Shown: positions 1 to 6,366, counted from the stretch's first letter. The stretch is 6,366 nucleotides of DNA from an uncultured Bacteroidota bacterium (GCA_903835145.1 CAILMA010000290.1:1-6366); one strand, 5' to 3'. Numbers and translations are program-made. The notes: generated from the letters alone by a model not told the origin.

Positions 1-62
1 CTGAATTTCTCTTTACAAGCAGATTCGTCGTTGTACTTATCGTAAAATGTACTGAATTTCAT
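1..62 (-). CDS. Transposase N-terminus, IS1595-like (partial)
   Basis: The minus strand reads an open frame from an ATG at 62-60 to the window edge, giving MKFSTFYDKYNDESACKEKF, and it continues beyond the window. This resembles the N-terminus of Bacteroidota IS1595-family (ISXO2-like) transposases, in which a short F-x-D-E-x-A/S-C helix precedes a zinc-ribbon and then a DDE-type catalytic domain. Neither of those two domains is visible here, so only the first 20 residues support the call. If correct, the enzyme would catalyse cut-and-paste or copy transposition of its own element. A TATCTTCG sequence (minus strand, about 74-67) is one mismatch from a TAnnTTTG -7 box but lies only a few bases before the ATG. 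Whether the gene is intact cannot be judged. The assignment is by recognition of the N-terminal pattern and is moderately sure. Confidence 0.55.
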   Translation of the reverse strand, partial: MKFSTFYDKYNDESACKEKF

Positions 63-175
63 ACCACGAAGATACAAAATATTGGGTATATTTACGGACA
101 ATCATTATTGCTTTTATTTTTGAAATCTCTTTCGCAGTAAAATGTCGATGATGTGATTCGTATAGTCAATGTGAC
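1..175 (-). mobile_element. Possible end of an IS1595-family element
   Basis: This is the putative terminal part of the insertion sequence carrying the partial transposase. IS1595-type elements usually begin with GG and generate 8-bp target duplications. Reading the minus strand towards the transposase, the only plausible GG start between the gene and the lipoprotein gene is GGTCACATTGACTATACG, beginning at 175. That would make 176-183 (AATATAGG) the target duplication. The other end lies outside the window, so neither the inverted repeat nor the duplication can be checked, and the boundary at 175 is inference. The stretch 63-250 is AT-rich and contains no other gene that can be recognised. 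Confidence 0.3.
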
Positions 176-208
176 CAATATAGGATATCGCAAAGAAATA
201 TATGAATA

Positions 209-233
209 ATGGTGTGACGGCTCCATTCACCAT
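209..233 (-). terminator. Weak stem-loop after lipoprotein gene
   Basis: On the minus strand, 18 bases after the stop codon of the lipoprotein gene, ATGGTG (233-228) pairs with CACCAT (214-209) around a 13-base loop. It is followed by an AT-rich stretch rather than a clean run of T. The position fits a transcription terminator, but a six-pair stem without a good T-tract is weak evidence. Confidence 0.3.
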
Positions 234-250
234 CTTTAATTAGCTACTCC

Positions 251-886
251 TTACTTCCTCCGCTCCGAATCTTTAAGCAAACGGTTGAGGATCACAACTT
301 CGCTGGCTTTTGCGTCGTACTTGTATTTATTAAGTAGTTCTATAGCCTCTGAAACTTTCATGTTGCTGAAGCGATTGGTTTTCCAGTCTTGTTCCTTGGC
401 GCCGGGTTTAGCGGGGTCATAAACAACTTCCATCGCCAGTGCTTTGCTCACGCCTGCTGAGTCTTTCACAAGGTGCAGCATAATATCCCACATCTCCTGT
501 AGCTGGGTTTTTACGGTGTCGCCACCCCTGCCTTTTACCAGCAGCCGGGTTACGGTGACGGTATCATCGGGATGAAGTATTTCGGTGATGCTTTTGCCGC
601 CCGATGCGGCCACAATCCGGTTTTGCCAGCGCTCGCAATACTGGCACAGCTGGTCGGTAACGTCCTTCACCTCATTCGCGTTTTTAATGAGGTCCCGCCT
701 GCGGTACACGTCGGTTACTTCTGCAAATGAATCGATGGTTTTTAGTGTTTTTTCTATCCGCTCCTGTATGAGTGTGCCGGAGTTGTCGGTAAACCGGTGC
801 AGTACTTCTTCTTTAGGAGCGGGTGCGTTGTTGCAGGACCAAAAACTGCAGAACAATAAAACAGCAGAAAGAGACCGTAGAACCAT
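251..886 (-). CDS. Predicted lipoprotein with GldM-N-like domain
   Basis: A 211-residue protein from the ATG at 886. A longer reading from a TTG at 937 is rejected because that codon falls inside the likely -7 box. Residues 1-18 form a lipoprotein signal: Arg4, a hydrophobic stretch (LSAVLLFCSF) and a cysteine at 18 preceded by FWS, a loose lipobox. The mature protein is mostly helical and charged. Residues about 35-205 follow the pattern of the N-terminal helical domain of GldM, the periplasmic shaft of the gliding/type IX secretion motor. Its usual order is seen: long helices, a D-x-x-x-x-T-R-x-L-V segment (108-117), a G-x-x-L-x-x-W-x-x-x-L-like helix (120-139), and a closing W-x-x-x-x-F-x-x-M segment (168-176) followed by a K-x-x-x-D-A-x-x-x-E-x-x-x-L-x-x-L helix (187-203). 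The GldM transmembrane helix and later domains are absent. A CxxC pair (Cys81, Cys84) is present. The function is unknown; a periplasmic, lipid-anchored role is inferred. The gene is divergent from kmo. Confidence 0.7.
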   Translation of the reverse strand: MVLRSLSAVLLFCSFWSCNNAPAPKEEVLHRFTDNSGTLIQERIEKTLKTIDSFAEVTDVYRRRDLIKNANEVKDVTDQLCQYCERWQNRIVAASGGKSITEILHPDDTVTVTRLLVKGRGGDTVKTQLQEMWDIMLHLVKDSAGVSKALAMEVVYDPAKPGAKEQDWKTNRFSNMKVSEAIELLNKYKYDAKASEVVILNRLLKDSERRK

Positions 887-934
887 ACAAAAAAGCGGCG
901 GCAGGTTTGAGTTTAAGTGGCCCGCCAGTATCTG

Positions 935-968
935 CAAAACTATTCTATTTGTTTAAACTGTTGTACAA
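935..968 (-). promoter_or_regulatory. Promoter candidate for lipoprotein gene
   Basis: On the minus strand TAGTTTTG (942-935) matches the Bacteroidota -7 consensus TAnnTTTG exactly, and a TTG (968-966) lies 23 bases upstream, at the upper limit of the usual -33 spacing. Transcription would begin near 928, giving a leader of about 40 bases before the ATG at 886. This arrangement supports the ATG at 886 over the TTG at 937. Confidence 0.45.
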
Positions 969-977
969 TCGGATTGT
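965..977. promoter_or_regulatory. 13-bp dyad, possible operator
   Basis: ACAATC-G-GATTGT is a perfect 6-bp inverted repeat around a single central base. It lies between the two divergent promoter candidates and overlaps the TTG element of the lipoprotein promoter. This is a suitable place for a dimeric regulator, but no regulator gene is in the window and a dyad of this size can arise by chance. Confidence 0.3.
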
Positions 978-1063
978 CAGATAACTGCTGCCGGGAGGTA
1001 ATGAGTTTGCATCACAGGGTGCAAAATTTTTGCCATTCTTAATTACCCGCACATATACCTATC

Positions 1064-1090
1064 TTGCAATCCGCAACAATTGTATTTTTG
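1064..1090 (+). promoter_or_regulatory. Promoter candidate for kmo-recJ
   Basis: TATTTTTG (1083-1090) matches the TAnnTTTG -7 consensus exactly, with a TTG (1064-1066) 16 bases upstream, slightly closer than usual. Transcription would start near 1097, about 20 bases before the kmo ATG at 1119. The upstream TTG start at 1080 overlaps this element's approach and would lie before the transcription start, which argues against it. Confidence 0.45.
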
Positions 1091-1118
1091 CTATTATTTT
1101 TTCGTTAAAAACGGTTAT

Positions 1119-2498
1119 ATGCCAAGGAAGGTTACTATATTGGGAGCAGGGCTTGTAGGCTCGCTCCTCTCCATCATCTTACGCAAGAAAGGATATGAGG
1201 TCGACTTGTATGAGCGGCGGCCCGATATGCGCAAGGCAGTTATGGGTGCCGGCAGGTCTATAAACCTGGCTATGAGTGCACGTGGGTGGAAGGCGCTGGA
1301 GCTTGCCGGCCTTCGGGAAGACCTGGAAGCAATAGCTATACCTATGTATGGCCGCTACCTGCACCTGGCCGATGGTAGCCACACTACTCAGGCTTATAGT
1401 AAAAACAATGAAGCGATATACTCAGTGAGCCGTGGTGAACTTAACAAGCGCCTGATGACGCTTGCCGAACAGCAAGGTGTAAATATTCACTTTGAGCATA
1501 GGTGTGCAAAAACAGATGTAGCAAAGAATATTCTGCATTTTCAGCTGCCTGATGGTACTGAGAAAGTAGTAGAGGCCGATCTGCTTTTTGGTGCTGACGG
1601 GGCTTTTTCGGCCCTGCGCAATGGCTATACACACATGGACCGTGTGAATAGCTCGCAACAATACCTTGAATACGGATATAAGGAACTGAATATACCACCC
1701 GATGCGGCAGGCAATATGAAAATGGATAAAAACTACCTTCATATATGGCCGCGGGGTAACTATATGATGATAGCCCTGCCGAACATTGACAATACGTTCA
1801 CTTGTACCCTCTTTATGCCATTTGCAGGCAAGAATTCATTTGAGAAACTAACGAATGAAGCGGAAGTAAATGCTTTTTTCAGCGACAGGTTTGCTGATGC
1901 AAAGGATTTGATGCCGACGCTGATTGAAGATTTTTTCACCAACCCTACAGCGTCGCTGGTGACAACAATGATTTTCCCATGGCATTATAAAGACAAGAGT
2001 GCGCTTATAGGAGATGCCGCACACGCTATCGTGCCGTTTTACGGGCAGGGTATGAATGCAGGTTTTGAAGATTGTACCATACTTGCCGGATTGCTGGAAA
2101 AGCATGGTGAGGATTGGGACCTTATATTGAAAACATACGAAAAGAAAAGGAAGCCCAACGGGGATGCCGTGGGCAGGCTGGCGTTGCTGAATTTCGTAGA
2201 GATGCGGGATAAAGTGGCGGACCCGGTATTCCTGGAGCGCAAAAAAATAGAAAAAGAACTGGGTAAAAAGTACCCTGATCAGTTCGTATCTATTTATGAA
2301 ATGGTATCCTTCAGCCATATACCCTATGATACTGCCATAAGCTGTATTCAGGCGCAGGACTACCTGCTGGGTAATATTATGGATGAAGGCGACTTTTTTG
2401 AAAACCTGGGCAAGGACAGTTTTGCAGCGAAACTTGATAACTGGATTCATGATTATCACAATGCTGTGCAACAACTCGATTTTGGAAATGAAGCCTGA
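1119..2498 (+). CDS. kmo: Kynurenine 3-monooxygenase
   Basis: A 459-residue FAD-dependent monooxygenase that converts L-kynurenine to 3-hydroxykynurenine using NADPH and O2, in tryptophan breakdown and, in many Bacteroidota, de novo NAD synthesis through quinolinate. Visible motifs are the N-terminal dinucleotide fold GAGLVG (9-14) with acidic Glu32 in YERR, the DG motif GADGAFSALR (158-167), and the GD motif with IGDAAHAIVPFYGQGMNAGF (297-316). The diagnostic family block NYLHIWPR (205-212), MMIALPN (216-222) and FTCTLFMPF (227-235) is nearly identical to what I recall of animal KMO. By alignment from memory, Arg79 and Tyr93 correspond to the substrate-binding Arg85 and Tyr99 of the human enzyme. 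The C-terminal part (about 355-420) follows the KMO pattern, but the protein ends without the membrane-anchoring helices of the mitochondrial enzyme, so it is probably soluble. The ATG at 1119 is chosen because the dinucleotide fold starts directly after it; no clear Shine-Dalgarno is present. It overlaps recJ by 11 bp. Confidence 0.95.
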   Translation: MPRKVTILGAGLVGSLLSIILRKKGYEVDLYERRPDMRKAVMGAGRSINLAMSARGWKALELAGLREDLEAIAIPMYGRYLHLADGSHTTQAYSKNNEAIYSVSRGELNKRLMTLAEQQGVNIHFEHRCAKTDVAKNILHFQLPDGTEKVVEADLLFGADGAFSALRNGYTHMDRVNSSQQYLEYGYKELNIPPDAAGNMKMDKNYLHIWPRGNYMMIALPNIDNTFTCTLFMPFAGKNSFEKLTNEAEVNAFFSDRFADAKDLMPTLIEDFFTNPTASLVTTMIFPWHYKDKSALIGDAAHAIVPFYGQGMNAGFEDCTILAGLLEKHGEDWDLILKTYEKKRKPNGDAVGRLALLNFVEMRDKVADPVFLERKKIEKELGKKYPDQFVSIYEMVSFSHIPYDTAISCIQAQDYLLGNIMDEGDFFENLGKDSFAAKLDNWIHDYHNAVQQLDFGNEA

Positions 2499-4218
2499 TA
2501 AAAGATGGACGCTTAAACCAGCTGATGAGCAGATTGTAAAAAGCCTTTACGAACAACTGCAGGTCAACCCGGCCATATGCCGGCTTCTTACCCTGAGGGG
2601 AATAAATGATTTTGAGGCTGCGAAGAAGTTTTTTCGTCCTGAACTTAGTGACCTGCATGACCCATTCCTCATGAAGGGCATGCGAAAGGCTGTAGACCGC
2701 ATATCTGAGGCCATAGAGTGGCACGAACGGATAATGGTTTATGGCGACTATGATGTAGATGGCACCACTGCAGTAGCTGTGGTGTACTCGTTTTTAAAGA
2801 AAAATTACAACGGAGAAATTACATACTACCTGCCTCACCGCTACCGGGAGGGCTACGGCGTTTCGCGGCAAGGAATTGATTTTGCCCATGCCAACGGTTA
2901 TACACTGGTGATAACGCTGGATTGTGGTATTAAGTCGGCAGAACTCATCACCTATGCCCAGTCGCTGGGTATAGACGTAATTGTTTGCGACCATCACTTG
3001 CCAGACAAGTTCTTACCGCCGGCAGTCGCAATACTCAACCCCAAGCAAGCCGACTGCACCTACCCCTACAAGGAGCTCAGCGGGTGCGGGATTGGTTTTA
3101 AGCTGATAACAGCACTGGCCATGGAGTGGAAGCAACCTGTAGAAAATGTGTATCCCTACCTTGACCTTGTTGCTACCAGCATAGCTGCCGATATTGTGCC
3201 CATTGATGGTGAAAACAGAGTTTTGGCGTACTATGGCATCAGGCGCATCAACGAGTGCCCGTGCCCTGCCATTGCTATTTTAAAATCGCTTGGTGGAGTA
3301 ACGAAGGAGTTGGTAGTATCGGACCTCGTGTTTGTGATAGGGCCCCGGGTAAATGCTGCCGGCCGTATGGATGATGCCCGCAAGGCTGTGGAACTCTTTA
3401 TAGAAACCGACCCTGAAAAGATTATAACCCTCGCCGCATCGTTGCATTCTGACAATGACGACCGCCGGGAAGTAGATAAAACAACCACTGAGGAAGCCTT
3501 GGCAATACTCAGCGAAGACAAAGACAACCCGCTGCGCCGCTCCACGGTGCTGTATAGAGAGCATTGGCATAAAGGTGTAGTAGGTATTGTGGCCAGCAGG
3601 CTCATAGACCATTACTACAGGCCAACCATAGTACTTACTTCGGCCAACGGGAAGGCGACAGGCTCGGCGCGCTCAGTTTCCGGGTTCAACATTTATGAAG
3701 CGATTCACGAGTGCCGTGAGCTGCTTGATAACTATGGCGGACACTTTTTTGCTGCGGGTCTTACCATGAGTACAAGCCTCGTCGAGCAATTCATCAATAA
3801 GTTTGAGGAAGTAGTAGCAGGCACTATTACCCCCGATCAAACCGTGCCTGAGATCAATATTGATGCCGAGATACCGCTATCGCTGATCAAACCATCCATC
3901 TATAAAATCATTAAGCAGTTTGAACCCTTTGGGCCGGCAAATATGAAACCCGTATTTATGAGTACGCAGGTATATGATTATCAGGGAAGCTCAACTGTGG
4001 TGCGTGATGCACACCTTCGCATAGTGGCCCGCCAGGAAAATGGCGCCATTACCGAGGGCATCGGTTTCGGACTCGGAGATAAATACGATATTGTTGCCAA
4101 TGGCCCGTTTGATATGGTGTACTGCATTGAAGAAAATGAGCACAACGGGGTAACAAGGCTGCAGGTAAAGGTGATAGACGTGAGGAAAAGCAAGTTGGTT
4201 GAGGGGCTTCACAATTAG
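2488..4218 (+). CDS. recJ: Single-stranded-DNA exonuclease RecJ
   Basis: A 576-residue 5'-to-3' single-strand DNA exonuclease of the DHH phosphoesterase superfamily, acting in the cytoplasm in RecF-pathway recombination, base-excision and mismatch repair. All core motifs are present: YGDYDVDG (85-92), LDCG (144-147), CDHH (167-170) and AADIVP with Asp235, which together bind the two metal ions; then GPRVNAAGRMDDA (285-297). The DHHA1 domain follows with HKGVVGIVASRL (361-372), GSARSV (392-397) and the GGH triad (417-419). The C-terminus (about 450-565) holds the OB-fold DNA-binding domain, with FEPFGPANMKPVF at 478-490. The length is normal for the family. The ATG at 2488 is chosen because MKPDKRWTLKP fits the usual RecJ beginning; an upstream ATG at 2383 would add 35 residues lying entirely inside kmo. 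There is no clear Shine-Dalgarno, and the start lies within the end of kmo in the +1 frame, so translation by coupling to kmo is likely. The gene appears intact. Confidence 0.96.
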   Translation: MKPDKRWTLKPADEQIVKSLYEQLQVNPAICRLLTLRGINDFEAAKKFFRPELSDLHDPFLMKGMRKAVDRISEAIEWHERIMVYGDYDVDGTTAVAVVYSFLKKNYNGEITYYLPHRYREGYGVSRQGIDFAHANGYTLVITLDCGIKSAELITYAQSLGIDVIVCDHHLPDKFLPPAVAILNPKQADCTYPYKELSGCGIGFKLITALAMEWKQPVENVYPYLDLVATSIAADIVPIDGENRVLAYYGIRRINECPCPAIAILKSLGGVTKELVVSDLVFVIGPRVNAAGRMDDARKAVELFIETDPEKIITLAASLHSDNDDRREVDKTTTEEALAILSEDKDNPLRRSTVLYREHWHKGVVGIVASRLIDHYYRPTIVLTSANGKATGSARSVSGFNIYEAIHECRELLDNYGGHFFAAGLTMSTSLVEQFINKFEEVVAGTITPDQTVPEINIDAEIPLSLIKPSIYKIIKQFEPFGPANMKPVFMSTQVYDYQGSSTVVRDAHLRIVARQENGAITEGIGFGLGDKYDIVANGPFDMVYCIEENEHNGVTRLQVKVIDVRKSKLVEGLHN

Positions 4219-4249
4219 GGGCAAACTGATTGGCGCACCCTACTAATTG
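4212..4249. terminator. Inverted repeat between convergent genes
   Basis: CAATTAG (4212-4218) and CTAATTG (4243-4249) are perfect inverted copies. Each arm contains the TAG stop codon of one gene, recJ on the plus strand and the histidine kinase gene on the minus strand. GGG (4219-4221) and CCC (4238-4240) could extend the stem past a two-base bulge, leaving a 16-base loop. A shared bidirectional terminator would fit the 24-bp convergent gap, but neither side has a run of T, so factor-dependent or no termination is also possible. Confidence 0.35.
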
Positions 4250-6129
4250 AGGGTAAAGTAGAATGTTGCACCTTCTCTGGGCTTGCTGTTAGCCCAAATT
4301 TTTCCACCGTGTTTTTCTATGATTCGTTTCACTATGGGTAGGCCCATGCCGTTGCCTTCAAACTCAATGTGCAGGCGTTGGAAGGCTGCAAAGAGTTTAG
4401 GCGCATCAGCCATATCGAACCCGGCGCCATTGTCTTTAATGTAAAAAATGAGCTTGCCGGGCTCTTCTATATAGCCTATCTCGACGCGGGGTTGTTCTAC
4501 CTGCGATGAGTATTTAAGTGCATTGCTTATCAGGTTGGTAAACACTTGTTTCAGCATGGCTTTATCGGCCTTTACATCAGGCAGATAGCCACATTTTACA
4601 ATGGCTTTGGGGTTGATGCTCCTATTGACGGCCAGCACATCTGAAACAATTTCCTTGGTATTTACTGTGTTTTTAATAACCCCGGTTATACCAAGCTTAG
4701 AGAACTGCAGCAAGTCTTTGAGCAACGCCCGCATGTTGGACGTGATGCCCGCAATTGCCTCAAGCCATTCTACGTTTTCAGGGTCCAGCTGATCCTCGGC
4801 ACTGTCAATCAGCAGCAAGGCAATCATTTCTATGCGGGCAAGCGGGGCATTAAGGTCGTGGGCCGCTGATGCGCTGAATGCCTCAATATCTTCAATTTGT
4901 TTCTTGCGCTCGGTGATGTCGACAACAGTGGAAAGCGCTGCGATTATTTCCCCTTCATCATTAAAAACAGGACTTGCAGAAATAGAAACCCAGATCTTGC
5001 TCCCGTCGCTTGTTTTGATATTTTCTTCAAACAAGTCGAAAACGCCAACACCGCGCTCTACGAGCCGCTTTTTGTATTTTTCTTTGAGGTCATCATCAAT
5101 AAAGAGCTCAAAAATACTCTTGCCCTTTATTTCATCTTCGAGGTAGCCGGTAAGCGTGGAGAAACTTTTGTTGCAAAACGAGACAATACCATTTACATCG
5201 TAATACACCACACCTTCCCTAAGTGCATTTACCAGTGTGCGGTATTTTTCTTCGCTCTCCCGTGTAAGCAGCTCAGCTTCACTCCTGATGTTGTCTTGCT
5301 GATTGAGCCGGCGGGCATAGATAAAAACAAAAACCAGGACGAGGAACACCATGAAGGCCGTTTCAAGCGCAGTACCATATATTGGGTCATAGAGCGCATC
5401 TTTCTCGCCTATAAGCCTCAGGTACCCGAAAATGAGCGGTATGAGCAATATCAACGGGATGGCACGGCGCGCCAACCTGCCGCCTATGCGATCGGAGTTG
5501 ATCACATTCATGAGACCACCGGGTGGCAGCTCTATTAAAGAAACCGTGAAGAAGGCCATATACCCAATGGCTGAGCCAACTGCAAGTGGGATGAAATCAC
5601 CAATCTTGTAAGCAATCTCCAGGTTAAATATATACCCAATGATAGCCAGGTAAGAAATGAGGAACCCCATTACCCGCACGATGTCATTCACCAGCTTGCT
5701 CTTTTTTGAGTCGCAGTAAGAAGTGAGAATGACTACACCGCAGAGGAGAAGTAGAAACGTAGAATTAGGGGCCAGTGGGCGGAAATATTGATTGGAATTC
5801 AGTATGCCAAAAAACAGAAAGCGATCGTAGTCCACATGAAACAGCCCAGTGTACTCGAGGATTTTACAGATGCCACAAAGTAAAATAAGTGAAAATACGT
5901 AGACGTGAAAAGTGCGGGCGAGTTTTGATTGTTTCTGGTAAAGGAACAGCCATATACCGGCGAGAATGAAGCATAGGGCAGTAACCGGGTTCATGTCAGC
6001 CAATCCGGGAAACTCGTAATGGAAAATACTGCTAACCCAATACCCTATAAAAGTGAATAAACCACCCAAAAAGAATATTGCCGTTATTAATAATGAAAAC
6101 TTAGGTGATATTTTTCGATTTAATCCCAT
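4243..6129 (-). CDS. Membrane PAS sensor histidine kinase
   Basis: A 628-residue sensor kinase starting at the ATG at 6129. Residues 1-275 hold about eight predicted transmembrane helices (roughly 12-34, 48-65, 73-92, 123-138, 150-170, 178-200, 222-241, 256-272), a membrane-embedded sensor region of unassigned type. A short coiled linker (275-292) leads to one PAS domain with its PAC end (about 292-410, closing with VVDITERKK). The dimerisation/phosphoacceptor domain follows, with SAAHDLNAPL and the phosphorylated His424. The ATPase domain has the N box NLISNALKY (532-540), G1 box DNGAGF (566-571), F box LFAAFQRLH (579-587) and G2 box GNGMGLPIV (592-600). The HDLxxPL H box and short ATP lid recall phytochrome-type kinases. 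All catalytic motifs are intact, so the protein should autophosphorylate and pass phosphate to a response regulator. None is encoded in the window and the protein has no receiver domain of its own, so the partner and stimulus are unknown. The gene is convergent with recJ. Confidence 0.92.
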   Translation of the reverse strand: MGLNRKISPKFSLLITAIFFLGGLFTFIGYWVSSIFHYEFPGLADMNPVTALCFILAGIWLFLYQKQSKLARTFHVYVFSLILLCGICKILEYTGLFHVDYDRFLFFGILNSNQYFRPLAPNSTFLLLLCGVVILTSYCDSKKSKLVNDIVRVMGFLISYLAIIGYIFNLEIAYKIGDFIPLAVGSAIGYMAFFTVSLIELPPGGLMNVINSDRIGGRLARRAIPLILLIPLIFGYLRLIGEKDALYDPIYGTALETAFMVFLVLVFVFIYARRLNQQDNIRSEAELLTRESEEKYRTLVNALREGVVYYDVNGIVSFCNKSFSTLTGYLEDEIKGKSIFELFIDDDLKEKYKKRLVERGVGVFDLFEENIKTSDGSKIWVSISASPVFNDEGEIIAALSTVVDITERKKQIEDIEAFSASAAHDLNAPLARIEMIALLLIDSAEDQLDPENVEWLEAIAGITSNMRALLKDLLQFSKLGITGVIKNTVNTKEIVSDVLAVNRSINPKAIVKCGYLPDVKADKAMLKQVFTNLISNALKYSSQVEQPRVEIGYIEEPGKLIFYIKDNGAGFDMADAPKLFAAFQRLHIEFEGNGMGLPIVKRIIEKHGGKIWANSKPREGATFYFTLN

Positions 6130-6150
6130 GCTTTGCTGGTAAATATAACG

Positions 6151-6169
6151 ATGTTTTATTTAAAAACAT
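6151..6169. promoter_or_regulatory. Inverted repeat upstream of kinase gene
   Basis: ATGTTTT (6151-6157) and AAAACAT (6163-6169) are perfect 7-bp inverted copies around five bases, 22 bases upstream of the kinase start codon. It could be an operator or a hairpin in the messenger leader. No convincing TAnnTTTG promoter with a proper TTG partner is seen on the minus strand in the kinase upstream region; the nearest is TATATTTA (6147-6140), which is too close to the ATG. Confidence 0.3.
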
Positions 6170-6211
6170 TAGAAAAGAAACAGAACCTTGTGATGGACAG
6201 ATAACTTCATA

Positions 6212-6248
6212 TTGTGTTTGATACACATGTTGAGCACGAGCAACACAA
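6212..6248. repeat. Nested inverted repeats in intergenic region
   Basis: TTGTGTT (6212-6218) and AACACAA (6242-6248) are inverted copies. Between and across them lie a smaller pair TGTGT/ACACA around TTGAT, and TGTTG (6228-6232)/CAACA (6241-6245). The nested pairs allow alternative hairpins or regulator binding. The remaining sequence 6130-6366 is AT-rich, with no gene that can be supported. Confidence 0.25.
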
Positions 6249-6366
6249 AGTAATTTAATTTCAAATATTAATCTTTAATTAAAAAACGCATCACAATTAT
6301 ACTGCGAAAATTGGAAAAAGTAAAAATAATGTAACGCGGGCTAAACAATAATGCCAAAAATTGTCA

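Noticed and set aside
1..60. Direct repeat CTGAATTTC at 1-9 and 52-60
   Set aside because: Both copies lie within the transposase coding sequence and encode similar Lys-Phe pairs; nine bases is not enough to suggest a functional repeat.
115..122. TATTTTTG, an exact TAnnTTTG match on the plus strand
   Set aside because: It has no TTG at a proper distance and no plus-strand gene downstream; it lies in an AT-rich stretch where such matches occur by chance.
950..968. Short palindromes GTTTAAAC and TTGTACAA next to the lipoprotein promoter
   Set aside because: Eight-base palindromes are frequent in AT-rich intergenic DNA, and nothing else singles them out.
1848..2474. 208-codon open frame on the minus strand within kmo
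   Set aside because: It lies antisense to a clearly identified gene, and its translation shows no domain or plausible composition.
4897..5538. 213-codon open frame on the plus strand within the histidine kinase gene
   Set aside because: It is antisense to well-conserved PAS and membrane coding sequence, has no recognisable motif, and has no start signal.
6351..6366. ATG with five open codons (MPKIV) at the right edge on the plus strand, possibly the start of a divergent gene such as a response regulator
   Set aside because: Five codons are too few to call a gene, and no convincing promoter or ribosome binding site precedes it.

Overview
The window looks like chromosomal DNA of a member of the Bacteroidota, most probably from or near the Chitinophagaceae. 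Three things point there. The two best promoter candidates have the TAnnTTTG -7 box typical of this phylum. The genes lack convincing Shine-Dalgarno sequences. The proteins (a GldM-like N-terminal domain, a eukaryote-like kynurenine 3-monooxygenase, an eight-helix PAS histidine kinase) are of kinds common in that group. The family-level placement is inference.

Layout from left to right. Positions 1-62 (minus strand) are the first 20 codons of a transposase resembling the IS1595 family, running off the left edge; its element may end near 175. Positions 251-886 (minus) encode a small predicted lipoprotein whose body resembles the N-terminal domain of the gliding/type IX secretion protein GldM. 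A divergent intergenic region (887-1118) carries a promoter candidate for each side and a 13-bp dyad between them. Positions 1119-2498 (plus) encode kynurenine 3-monooxygenase (kmo), and 2488-4218 (plus) encode the single-strand exonuclease RecJ, overlapping kmo by 11 bp. After a 24-bp gap, 4243-6129 (minus) encodes a membrane sensor histidine kinase convergent with recJ. The last 237 bp hold the kinase upstream region, with two inverted repeats and possibly the first codons of another plus-strand gene.

Functionally the genes form separate units. kmo belongs to tryptophan catabolism via kynurenine, which in Bacteroidota often feeds de novo NAD synthesis; no other pathway gene is present. recJ is a housekeeping repair gene that appears to be co-transcribed and possibly translationally coupled with kmo. 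The kinase has no response regulator inside the window. No wholly new multi-gene system is visible. The most unusual item is the stand-alone GldM-N-like lipoprotein.
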